From Comamonas_C sp026954015 (GTDB lineage: Bacteria; Pseudomonadota; Gammaproteobacteria; Burkholderiales; Burkholderiaceae_C): DNA of 64,000 nt. Every line of letters starts with the position of its first letter. Position 1 is the stretch's first letter. The stretch spans positions 186,001-250,000 of the forward strand of contig JAPSFS010000003.1 in the NCBI GenBank assembly GCA_035063785.1, written 5' to 3'. Below the pieces are notes generated by a model. That model was not told the origin of the DNA and made no database searches. It worked only from the letters and a program-made list of their open reading frames with translations. The position numbers and the translations under genes are program-made. Below are positions 1 to 6,932 of the stretch, in pieces.

Positions 1-214
1 TGCCCGCCAGCACCGCGGCGCTGACGAAGGCCAGCGTCAGGCTTCCGGTGGCGTTGGTGACCAGCACGCCCGCGTAGGCGCCCAGCGTGAACAGCGAGGC
101 ATGCGCGACGTGCAGGATGCGCAGCAGGCCATACACCAGGGTCAGGCCCAGGGCGATCAGGGCATAGATGCTGCCCTGCACCAGGCCCTGGACGACGAGT
201 TCCAGATACAGCAT
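1..214 (-). CDS. branched-chain amino acid-type ABC transporter permease, N-terminal part (LivH-like)
   Basis: Only the first ~71 codons lie in the window; the gene continues past the left edge. The product starts MLYLELVVQGLVQGSIYALI and continues with GLTLVYGLLRILHVAHAS, the typical N-terminus of LivH-type inner-membrane permeases of the hydrophobic amino acid transporter family. It starts 22 nt after the stop of the binding-protein gene on the same strand, so the two form one transporter operon; the LivM, LivG and LivF subunits are expected beyond the left edge. The substrate cannot be read from the sequence. Adjacency to hutC/hutG makes histidine or a degradation intermediate a reasonable guess rather than leucine. 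Confidence 0.85.
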   Translation of the reverse strand, partial: MLYLELVVQGLVQGSIYALIALGLTLVYGLLRILHVAHASLFTLGAYAGVLVTNATGSLTLAFVSAAVLAG

Positions 215-236
215 GGTCTGTGCGCGAACCGCGTGC

Positions 237-1388
237 TTACTTGGCCTTGGTCGGCGGCGCCAGCAGTACCGGATCGTGGATCACGCTGTGACGGTGGAAG
301 GCCTTGTCCTTGACGATCTGCACCTGCAGATCCTTCTGCACCTCGTGCAGGTCGTTGAACGAAAGCTTGCCGATCGGCGTGTCGTAGGTGCCCGCGGCCA
401 GCGCGTCGCGCAGCGCGGCGCCGCCCTTGCCCTCGGTCTTCTTCAGGCCGTCTATGGCCACCAGCGTGGCGGTGTAGCTGGAAGCGGCCACCATGTCGGC
501 GCCCACGCCCGTGGCCTTCTTGTAGTCGGCCAGGAAGGCCTTGGTCACGGGTGAGTCGGAGTCGCGATCCAGCGAGGTGGTCACCAGCGTGCCCTCGGAG
601 GCCGGGCCGGCGATCTCCATGAACTTCTCGGAGTCGTAGCCTTCCTGCCCGATGATGGGCACGGTGATGCCGGCGGCGCGCAGCTGGCTCACCAGCGGGC
701 CGGCGTTGAAGTAGTAGCCCGAGGCATAGATGACCTCGGGGTTGTCCGCCTTGACCTTGCTCACCAGCGGGCCGAACTGGCGGTCGGACATGCCGTACTC
801 GTACTCGTTGATGATCTTCAGGCCGAGCTTCTGCGCGCCGTCCTTGAAGCCCGCGGCCAGCGACTGGCCGAAGTCGTTCTTCACCGTGATCAGCGCCACG
901 TTCTTCTTGCCCAGCTCCTGCACGAGCTTGGCGCCGCCGCGCCCCTGCACCTCGCCCATGGCCGAGACGCGGAACATGTAGTCGCCCGCGAGCGTGACGT
1001 CGGGGTGGATGGAATAGGCCACCACGTAGGGCACCTGCGCCTTCTGGAAGATGGACGCGGCCGCGCGCGTGGAGCCCGAATACGAGCCCGAGACGCCGAC
1101 GACGACCTTGTCCTTCTCGATCATCTTGGTGACCGCGGGCACCGCCTCCTTGGCCGAGGCCTGGTCGTCATAGACCACGAGCTCGAGCTTTTGCCCGGCC
1201 ACGCCGCCGGCCGCATTGGCCTCGGCCACGGCGAGCTTGGCGCCTTCGAGCGCGGACTTGCCGTCGGCCGCGGCAAAGCCGGTGGACGGCACGTTGAAGC
1301 CGATCTTGATGTCGGCCCAGGCGGCGCCCACGGGCAGGGCAAAGGCCAGTGCGGCGACCAGCAGCTTGGGGACAAACGGTGATTTCAT
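237..1388 (-). CDS. ABC transporter substrate-binding protein, branched-chain amino acid family
   Basis: A 383-residue periplasmic binding protein of the LivK type (periplasmic binding protein fold I). It opens with a clear Sec signal peptide (basic MKSPFVPK, hydrophobic core, cleavage after GAAWA) and the mature chain begins DIKIGFNVPSTG, the standard opening of this family. A strong ribosome site AAGGAG lies 6 nt before the ATG. It is first in a leftward operon with the LivH-like permease and is divergent from hutC. The shared intergenic region carries a HutC-type operator, so regulation by HutC is likely and the ligand may be histidine, urocanate or a related compound. That ligand assignment is inference; the family assignment is secure. 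Confidence 0.9.
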   Translation of the reverse strand: MKSPFVPKLLVAALAFALPVGAAWADIKIGFNVPSTGFAAADGKSALEGAKLAVAEANAAGGVAGQKLELVVYDDQASAKEAVPAVTKMIEKDKVVVGVSGSYSGSTRAAASIFQKAQVPYVVAYSIHPDVTLAGDYMFRVSAMGEVQGRGGAKLVQELGKKNVALITVKNDFGQSLAAGFKDGAQKLGLKIINEYEYGMSDRQFGPLVSKVKADNPEVIYASGYYFNAGPLVSQLRAAGITVPIIGQEGYDSEKFMEIAGPASEGTLVTTSLDRDSDSPVTKAFLADYKKATGVGADMVAASSYTATLVAIDGLKKTEGKGGAALRDALAAGTYDTPIGKLSFNDLHEVQKDLQVQIVKDKAFHRHSVIHDPVLLAPPTKAK

Positions 1389-1432
1389 GAGCTTCTCCTT
1401 GGGGATGGACCTCTGGACGGAACAGGTGACTC

Positions 1433-1485
1433 GTTGTTTAATGCCTATACAACAATCAGGATTTGATCATCTAGTTGTATATACA
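1433..1485. promoter_or_regulatory. probable HutC operator region between the transporter gene and hutC
   Basis: Positions 1476-1485 read TGTATATACA, a perfect palindrome identical to the TGTA-N2-TACA core described for HutC binding sites in Pseudomonas and enterobacteria. A second, looser inverted repeat (GTTGT at 1433-1437, ACAAC at 1449-1453) lies 23 bp to the left. The region separates divergent transporter and hutC genes and is markedly AT-richer than its surroundings, as expected for a shared regulatory region. Function is inferred from motif and context. Confidence 0.75.
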
Positions 1486-1519
1486 TCTCACAACGCGAAT
1501 TTAGACAAGGTGCTTTTGC

Positions 1520-2305
1520 ATGTCAACATCAAAACCGCCAAAACAAGGGATAACCCTAATTCATCGAACCCGTTGCGCACGCCCCATGCTCCCTCATCCG
1601 ATCCGCGACAAACGCCCGCCCGCCTTCCAGGCCATCAAGGACCACGTACTGCGCCAGATCCATGAAGGTGTCTGGCGCGAAGGCGACGCCATCCCCGGCG
1701 AGGAAGCGCTGGCGCGCAGCTTCGGCGTCTCGCGCATGACGGTGAACCGCGCGCTGCGCGAGCTCAGCAGCGAGCAGGTGCTCGAACGCGTGCAGGGCTC
1801 GGGCACCTTCGTGGCACAGCAAAAGTTTCTGGCCACGCTGGTGGAACTGCGCAACATCGCCGACGAGATCACCGCGCGCGGCCACCGGCATTCGAGCGAA
1901 CTGCAGCTGCTCGCGCGCACGCGCGCCGGCGATGCGCTGGCACGCCAGATGGGCCTGGCGCCGCGCACCACGGTGTTCCATTCGGTGATCCTGCACTTCG
2001 AGAACGACGCACCGCTGCAGGTGGAAGACCGCTACGTCAACCCGCACGTCGCGCCCGACTACCTGAAGCAGGACTTCACCCACTTCACGCCCAACGCCTA
2101 CCTGATGCAGGTAGCGCCGCTGCAGGGTGTGGATTTCGAGATCGAGGCCGACACCCCCATCGGGAACGTGCGCCACCTGCTGCGCATGGCCGAGGACGAG
2201 TTCTGCCTCGTGCTGCGGCGCACGACGCGCTCCATGGGGCAGGTGGCCTCGGTCGCGTCCATGTGGCACCCGGCCAAGCGCTACCGCTTCACCGGGCGCA
2301 TCTGA
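1520..2305 (+). CDS. hutC: GntR-family histidine utilization repressor HutC
   Basis: An N-terminal winged helix-turn-helix of the GntR type (LARSFGVSRMTVNRALREL) is followed by a UTRA effector domain running to the C-terminus (family: HutC, which senses urocanate). The next gene encodes formimidoylglutamase and a HutC-like operator lies just upstream, so autoregulation plus control of the divergent transporter is likely. The ATG at 1520 has AAGGTG about 9 nt upstream. A second ATG at 1586 has no visible ribosome site but would give the more usual N-terminus close to the PPAFQAIKDHVL segment; the first ~22 residues are compositionally unlike the rest, so the start is uncertain. Length from 1520 is 261 residues. 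Confidence 0.88.
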   Translation: MSTSKPPKQGITLIHRTRCARPMLPHPIRDKRPPAFQAIKDHVLRQIHEGVWREGDAIPGEEALARSFGVSRMTVNRALRELSSEQVLERVQGSGTFVAQQKFLATLVELRNIADEITARGHRHSSELQLLARTRAGDALARQMGLAPRTTVFHSVILHFENDAPLQVEDRYVNPHVAPDYLKQDFTHFTPNAYLMQVAPLQGVDFEIEADTPIGNVRHLLRMAEDEFCLVLRRTTRSMGQVASVASMWHPAKRYRFTGRI

Positions 2306-2319
2306 GAAAGAGGATTGGC

Positions 2320-3255
2320 ATGACCCAAGACACTCCCTGGCACGGCCGCGACGACAGCGCCGAAGCGGGCGACACCCGCCGCCTGCACCAGATCGTGCGC
2401 ATGGGCGAGGCCGTGCAGACCGGCGCCGCCGCGCTGCTCGGCTTCGCCAGCGACGCGGGCGTGGCGCGCAACCACGGCCGCCCAGGCGCGCGCCGCGGCC
2501 CCGAGGCGGCGCGGCGCGCGCTCGCCAGCCTGCCCGCGCACGACCTGCAAGCGCTTTGGGACGCGGGCGACGTCGCCTGCGAGGGCGACGCGCTCGAAAC
2601 CGCCCAGGCCGCGCTCGGCGCGCGCGTCACGCGGCTGCTCGATGGCGGCGCGCGCCTCGTCGTGATCGGCGGCGGGCACGAGGTCGCCTGGGGCGACTTT
2701 CAGGGCCTGCGCGAGCACCTGTACCCGGGCGGGAGGAAGAACGGGCGCCTGCTGGTGCTCAACCTCGACGCCCACTTCGACCTGCGCTCCAGCCGCCCCG
2801 GCAACTCCGGCACGCCGTTCGACCAGATCCTGCAGGACGCCACCGAACGCCACCTGCCCGTGCGCTACGCCTGCCTCGGTGTCTCGCGCCTGGGCAACAC
2901 CCCCGCGCTCTACGAACGTGCGCGCCACCACGGCGTGCACTGGGCCGAGGACACCGAAATGCAGGAGCGCCACCTGGACGCGCGCCTGGCGGACATAGAC
3001 CGCCTGCTGGCTGACGCCGACCACGTCTACCTCACCATCGACACCGACGTGCTGCCCGCCAGCATCGCGCCCGGGGTCTCCGCCCCCGCGCCCTACGGCG
3101 TGCCGCTGCCCGTCATCGAAGCCTGCGCCCGCCGCGTGAAGGCCAGCGGCAAGCTGCGCCTGGCCGACATCGCCGAGTTCAATCCCGAGCACGACATCGA
3201 CAGCCACACCGCGCGCGCCGTGGCGCGGCTGGTGTGGACGTTGCTGCAGCCCTGA
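2320..3255 (+). CDS. hutG: formimidoylglutamase HutG
   Basis: A 311-residue ureohydrolase (arginase fold) that hydrolyses N-formimidoyl-L-glutamate to glutamate and formamide, the last step of one branch of histidine degradation. The binuclear manganese-site motifs are visible: GGGHE, NLDAHFDLR and TIDTDVLPAS. The N-terminus WHGRDDSAEAGDTRRLHQIV matches HutG rather than agmatinase or arginase. The ATG at 2320 is preceded by AAAGAGGA and follows the hutC stop by 14 nt, so the two genes are co-transcribed. hutH, hutU and hutI are not in the window. The gene ends 8 nt from the convergent SDR gene. Confidence 0.92.
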   Translation: MTQDTPWHGRDDSAEAGDTRRLHQIVRMGEAVQTGAAALLGFASDAGVARNHGRPGARRGPEAARRALASLPAHDLQALWDAGDVACEGDALETAQAALGARVTRLLDGGARLVVIGGGHEVAWGDFQGLREHLYPGGRKNGRLLVLNLDAHFDLRSSRPGNSGTPFDQILQDATERHLPVRYACLGVSRLGNTPALYERARHHGVHWAEDTEMQERHLDARLADIDRLLADADHVYLTIDTDVLPASIAPGVSAPAPYGVPLPVIEACARRVKASGKLRLADIAEFNPEHDIDSHTARAVARLVWTLLQP

Positions 3256-3263
3256 GGGCCCGC

Positions 3264-4088
3264 TCAGAACGTCCCCGGATACAGCCCGCCGTCCAGCAGC
3301 AGGTTCTGCCCCGTGAGGTAGCCCGCCTGCTGGCTGCAGACGAAGGCGCAGAGCGCGCCGAATTCGTCGGGGGTGCCGAAGCGCCGGGCGGGCACCTGCG
3401 CGGCCTGCGCGTTGCGCACGTCGGCCAGCGGCGTGCCGGTCTTCTGCGCGGCCGCCTCCAGCGTGGCGCGCAGGCGGTCGGTGTCGAACTTGCCGGGCAG
3501 CAGGTTGTTCACCGTCACGCCGCGCGCGGCGATACCTGAGCGCGCCAGGCCCGCGACGAAGCCGGTCAGGCCGCTGCGCGCGCCGTTGGACAGCGCCAGG
3601 ATGTCGATCGGCGCCTTCACGGCGCTCGACGTGATGTTCAGGATGCGCCCGAAGCCGCGCTCGGCCATGCCGTCCACCACCGCCTTGATGAGTTCGATCG
3701 GCGTGAGCATGTTGGCGTTGACCGCGCGCTGCCAGTCGTCGCTGGTGAAGTCGCGGAAGTTGCCGGTGGGCGGGCCGCCGGCGTTGGTCACGATGATGTC
3801 GAAGGCCGTGCCCGGCCCGCCCGGCGCGGCCCAGACGGCGGCGCGCCCTTCGGCGGTGGTGATGTCGCAGGCAACGGCCACCACCTTGGGCTCATTTTGG
3901 CCTGCAGCGCTTGCCCAGCGTGCGCCGGCAGCTCTGAGTTCGGTAGCAGCCTGCTGCAGCGGCGCGGCGCCGCGCGCGTTGACGAGCAGGTTCACGCCCT
4001 CGGCGACGAGCGCCTTGGCGCAGCCGTGGCCCAGCCCCTTGCTGGCGCCGCAGACGAGTGCCCAGCGGCCGGCGATACCCAAGTCCAT
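3264..4088 (-). CDS. SDR-family oxidoreductase, atypical BKR-like type, with a repeat-derived insert
   Basis: A 274-residue Rossmann-fold protein. The cofactor motif is CGASKGLGHG (usual TGxxxGxG) and TNAGG is present. Where classical SDRs have YxxxK, this protein reads LALSNGARSGL, so both the catalytic Tyr and Lys are missing; SSAVKAP supplies the Ser region. This fits the BKR-like SDR subgroup noted for lacking a perfect catalytic tetrad, so the reaction cannot be named. Start at 4088 is supported by AAGGAA upstream; the frame is open further upstream but overlaps the histidine kinase gene. Residues ~51-66 (ARWASAAGQNEP) are encoded by a copy of the interspersed palindromic repeat and interrupt the normally short GARVVAVACD segment. 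Confidence 0.85.
   Translation of the reverse strand: MDLGIAGRWALVCGASKGLGHGCAKALVAEGVNLLVNARGAAPLQQAATELRAAGARWASAAGQNEPKVVAVACDITTAEGRAAVWAAPGGPGTAFDIIVTNAGGPPTGNFRDFTSDDWQRAVNANMLTPIELIKAVVDGMAERGFGRILNITSSAVKAPIDILALSNGARSGLTGFVAGLARSGIAARGVTVNNLLPGKFDTDRLRATLEAAAQKTGTPLADVRNAQAAQVPARRFGTPDEFGALCAFVCSQQAGYLTGQNLLLDGGLYPGTF
3892..3938 (-). repeat. interspersed palindromic repeat, copy inside the SDR gene
   Basis: On the minus strand the stretch reads GCCGGCGCACGCTGGGCAAG then CGCTGCAGGCCAAAATGAG, alignable base for base with the intergenic copies (CTGGCGCTTGGTGGGCAAGCGCTGGCAGCTATCAAAATTG). The left arm is degraded, the right arm and the AAAAT tail are kept. It is read in frame by the SDR gene and accounts for a peptide insertion near residue 51-66. 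Confidence 0.7.
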
Positions 4089-4128
4089 AGCGGTGTTCCT
4101 TGATGACAGATCGCGATCGTACCCACCG

Positions 4129-5472
4129 TCACGCCGCAGGCAGCGTGAGGCGCATGCGCAGGCCGCCCAGCGGTGCGGCAAGCGCCTGCACGCCGCCGCC
4201 GTAGGTCTGCGCCAGCGTGCGCACGATGTCGAGCCCCAGCCCGGCGCCGCCGCGCGTGTCGCCCAGTTGCACGCCGCGTTCGAACATGCGTTCTCGCTTG
4301 GCCTCGGGGATGCCGGGGCCGTCGTCGTCGATGGTGAAGACGACATGCGCGCCCTCGCGCTGCACCTCGACGAGCACGCGCGTGCGCGCCCACTTGCCGG
4401 CGTTGTCGATGAGATTGCCCAGCATTTCATAGAGGTCCTGCGCCTCGCCGCGAAAGCGTGCGGGTGGCGCGCCGGGCGCGAGCTCGAAGGCTACGGCGCG
4501 GTCGCCGTGCAGCCGCGCCATGGTGCGCAGCAGCGCCTGCAGCGGCTCCAGCACCGGCGTGGCCACGCCGGTGGCGCGCACCGCGGCGCTGGCGCGTGCG
4601 TGCGCCAGGTGCCAATCGACCTGGCGGCGCGCGGCCTCGGCCTGTTCGCCCACCAGGCGGGCCAGCGGCGTGTCTTCCCGCGCGGCCGCGTTGGCCAGGA
4701 TGGTGAGCGGCGTGTGCACCGCGTGCGCGAGGTTGCCGGCCTGCGCGCGGGCGCGCTGCACCATCGCGGCGTTTTCCGCGAGCACGTGGTTGAACTCGTC
4801 GACCAGCGGCGTGAGTTCTTGCGGAAAGCGCCCTTCAAGTCGCTCGGCCGTGCCGGTGCGCACGGCGGCGAGCCGGCGGCGCAGCAGCGCCAGTGGCGCG
4901 AGCGCCATGCGCAGCTGCAGCGCCACGGCCAGCAGCAGCCCCGCGGCCAGCACGCCCAGCGCCAGCCACAGCAGCCGCGAAAAGCGCGCGACGGGCTCGG
5001 CGATGAGCGCCTCGTCGCCCGCCACCGTGAGGCGCAGCGGCGGCGCGTCGTCGTCGGGCAGGTCCACGGTGCGCGTGAGCGCGAGCAGCCGGTGGCCTTG
5101 CGGCCCGGTCAACTGCAGCCGCTGGTCGCCCGGGCCGGGGGCGGCGGGCAGGGTGAGGGTCTGGTCCCAGAGCGAGCGCGAGCGCGCGACGGCTGCCTGG
5201 GGCGCGGCGCCCAGCCGGTCGATCTGCCAGTACCAGCCCGAAAGCGGCTGCGCCAGCCGCTCGTCGGTGGCCAGTGGCGCGAGCACGGGCTTGCCCCCGG
5301 CCCAGTCGAGCGCGCCGCTGAGCTGGTTGAGCTGCACCGCAAGCTGCGCCTGCCACTGCGCGGTGACGTGGTCGCGAAACAGCGCGGTGAGGCCCCAGCC
5401 GGTCACGGCGAGCGCGAGCGCCACCCAGGCCAGCGTGCCCACGAGCAGCCGCCAGCGCAGCGACCCGTTCAT
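4129..5472 (-). CDS. two-component sensor histidine kinase (PhoQ/QseC-like)
   Basis: A 447-residue inner-membrane kinase: membrane segment near residues 8-30, periplasmic sensor domain of ~130 residues, second membrane segment near 166-188, HAMP-like linker, dimerization domain and HATPase. The phospho-acceptor aligns at H250 in NLAHAVHTPL, which resembles PhoQ (DLTHSLKTPL) more than EnvZ. N box NLIDNAGKWA, G1 DDDGPGI, F box MFERG and G2 GAGLGL are all present. Its ATG overlaps the regulator stop as ATGA, indicating translational coupling. It is third in the operon PepSY protein-regulator-kinase. Stimulus is not determinable; PhoPQ-like systems sense cations or antimicrobial peptides. Confidence 0.92.
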   Translation of the reverse strand: MNGSLRWRLLVGTLAWVALALAVTGWGLTALFRDHVTAQWQAQLAVQLNQLSGALDWAGGKPVLAPLATDERLAQPLSGWYWQIDRLGAAPQAAVARSRSLWDQTLTLPAAPGPGDQRLQLTGPQGHRLLALTRTVDLPDDDAPPLRLTVAGDEALIAEPVARFSRLLWLALGVLAAGLLLAVALQLRMALAPLALLRRRLAAVRTGTAERLEGRFPQELTPLVDEFNHVLAENAAMVQRARAQAGNLAHAVHTPLTILANAAAREDTPLARLVGEQAEAARRQVDWHLAHARASAAVRATGVATPVLEPLQALLRTMARLHGDRAVAFELAPGAPPARFRGEAQDLYEMLGNLIDNAGKWARTRVLVEVQREGAHVVFTIDDDGPGIPEAKRERMFERGVQLGDTRGGAGLGLDIVRTLAQTYGGGVQALAAPLGGLRMRLTLPAA

Positions 5473-6140
5473 GCGTGCGCGCCCGGTTCGGTCAGCCGGT
5501 AGCCCAGGCCGCGCACGGTGGCGATGCTGCCCTCGGGCAGCTTCTTGCGCAGGCGCGCGACGAAGACCTCGATGGTGTTGGAATCGCGGTCGCTGTCCTG
5601 CGGGTACAGGTGCTCGGACAGCTCGGTACGCGAGAGCACCTCGCCCTTGCGCTGCATCAGGAGCTGCAGCAGCTTGAATTCGTGGCTCGTGAGCGCAAGC
5701 GGCTGCCCGCCCACCGCCACGCGTGCCGCGCGCGTGTCGAGCGTGATCGCGCCGCAGTGCCACTCGCTGCTGGCGTGCTCGCTCTGGCGGCGCAGGAGCG
5801 CGCGCACGCGGGCCAGCAGCTCCTGCATGTGAAACGGCTTGGCAAGGTAGTCGTCCGCGCCGGCGTCCATGCCTTCGACCTTCTCCTGCCACGAGCCGCG
5901 CGCGGTGAGCACGAGCACCGGCATGCCGCGGCCCGCCGCGCGCCAGCGGCGCAGCACCGACAGGCCGTCGAGCAGCGGCAGGCCCAGGTCCAGCACCACC
6001 GCATCGAACGCTTCCACGTCGCCCAGGTAGTGCGCCTCGCGCCCGTCGGCGGCCTGCTCCACCGTATGCCCGGCCTCGCGCAGCGCCTGCACGAGCTGCG
6101 CGCGCAGCGTGGCTTCGTCCTCGACGACGAGCAGGCGCAT
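5469..6140 (-). CDS. OmpR/PhoB-family response regulator
   Basis: A 223-residue regulator with an N-terminal receiver domain (acidic VVEDE, phospho-acceptor D51 in VVLDLGLPLLDG, Lys of the LAKPF motif) and a C-terminal winged helix with the usual SNTIEVFVARLRKKL helix and GLGYRL end. It is the partner of the downstream PhoQ-like kinase. Its start overlaps the stop of the upstream PepSY gene by one base (TGATG). A likely binding site, an inverted pair of TGAAC direct repeats with 11-bp period, sits just upstream of the operon at 6508-6544. Confidence 0.93.
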   Translation of the reverse strand: MRLLVVEDEATLRAQLVQALREAGHTVEQAADGREAHYLGDVEAFDAVVLDLGLPLLDGLSVLRRWRAAGRGMPVLVLTARGSWQEKVEGMDAGADDYLAKPFHMQELLARVRALLRRQSEHASSEWHCGAITLDTRAARVAVGGQPLALTSHEFKLLQLLMQRKGEVLSRTELSEHLYPQDSDRDSNTIEVFVARLRKKLPEGSIATVRGLGYRLTEPGAHA

Positions 6141-6481
6141 CAGTCGCGGCCCTTGGTTTTGGCCTTCAGCACACGCGCGTCGCGCGCGTCCACATCGAGC
6201 TTGACGACGCGCCCGTCGGCCTGCAGCAGCCGGATTTCGTAGACGTAGCGCCCGTGCTCATGCTCGAACTCCACCTTGAGCACCTGGCCCGGGTAGCCCT
6301 GTTCGGGTAGCTTGGCCAGCACCGTGGTGAGCGGCAGCACCAGGCCCTGCGCGAGCGCGGCGCGGGCGCGCTCGTGGTCGTCGTCATCGGCGTGCAGCAG
6401 CCCCGCGCCGCAGAGCGCGCCCAGCGCGGCCGGGGCCCACAGCAGCAAGCGCCGCCGCAGCGGCCGGGTCGTGGAGTGCAT
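6140..6481 (-). CDS. PepSY-domain exported protein, first gene of the two-component operon
   Basis: A 113-residue protein with a twin-arginine-containing hydrophobic N-terminus (RRRLLLWAPAALGALCGAGL) followed by a single PepSY-like repeat (LVLPLTTVLAKLPEQGYPGQ ... VYEIRLLQADGRVVKLDVDA). PepSY domains are small periplasmic modules that bind or inhibit peptidases or act as sensors. The gene leads the operon, overlapping the regulator start by one base, which suggests a sensory or accessory role for the adjacent kinase. It pairs with another PepSY gene across the divergent promoter. Confidence 0.82.
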   Translation of the reverse strand: MHSTTRPLRRRLLLWAPAALGALCGAGLLHADDDDHERARAALAQGLVLPLTTVLAKLPEQGYPGQVLKVEFEHEHGRYVYEIRLLQADGRVVKLDVDARDARVLKAKTKGRD

Positions 6482-6507
6482 GCCGTGAATGTATAGCGCG
6501 TGCCCGA

Positions 6508-6544
6508 TGAACGGCGCATGAACGCGGCCTTCAGCATCGGTTCA
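6508..6544. promoter_or_regulatory. inverted pair of TGAAC direct repeats, candidate response-regulator operator
   Basis: On the plus strand TGAAC occurs at 6508-6512 and 6519-6523, an 11-bp period. On the minus strand TGAAC (6544-6540) and TGAAG (6533-6529) repeat with the same 11-bp period. OmpR/PhoB-type regulators bind tandem half-sites spaced by one helical turn, and this site lies between the divergent PepSY genes, so it probably serves both. Confidence 0.6.
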
Positions 6545-6614
6545 CGCGGGCTTTTGAACAATGCGCCGCAAGGCCGGTGCAGTACCGGCCTGCATCCTTG
6601 AAAGCACGCACACC

Positions 6615-6923
6615 ATGCACATCACGATCCGCCGACTTCTCCTTGCAGCCACCTTCGCCGCCGCCGTGCCGCTGGGCGCGGCCATCGCGCAAACGCCCGC
6701 GCCCGCGCAGCCCGCCGCGGTGGCGCCTGCGCCGGCCACGCCCCAGCTCACGATCCGCGACGTGTACGACCGCGTGGAAGCCGCCGGCTACCGCGAGCAG
6801 CGCGAGATCGACTTCGACCACGGCCGCTATGAAGTCAAGGCGGTCAACGCCCAGGGCCAGCGTGTGAAGCTGCACGTGAACGCTGCCACGGGCGCGATCG
6901 AGGGCGTGCGCGTCAGGCGGTGA
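6615..6923 (+). CDS. PepSY-domain exported protein
   Basis: A 102-residue protein with a signal peptide (MHITIRRLLLAATFAAAVPL, cleavage near AIA-QT), an Ala/Pro-rich linker and one PepSY domain (TIRDVYDRVEAAGYREQREI then the DxxxGRYEVKAVNAQGQRVKL core). The ATG at 6615 was chosen because the signal peptide starts there; upstream in-frame codons lack this character. It is divergent from the PepSY-regulator-kinase operon and shares its regulatory region, so it is a likely target of that regulator. Confidence 0.82.
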   Translation: MHITIRRLLLAATFAAAVPLGAAIAQTPAPAQPAAVAPAPATPQLTIRDVYDRVEAAGYREQREIDFDHGRYEVKAVNAQGQRVKLHVNAATGAIEGVRVRR

Positions 6924-6932
6924 GGGGGCGCC

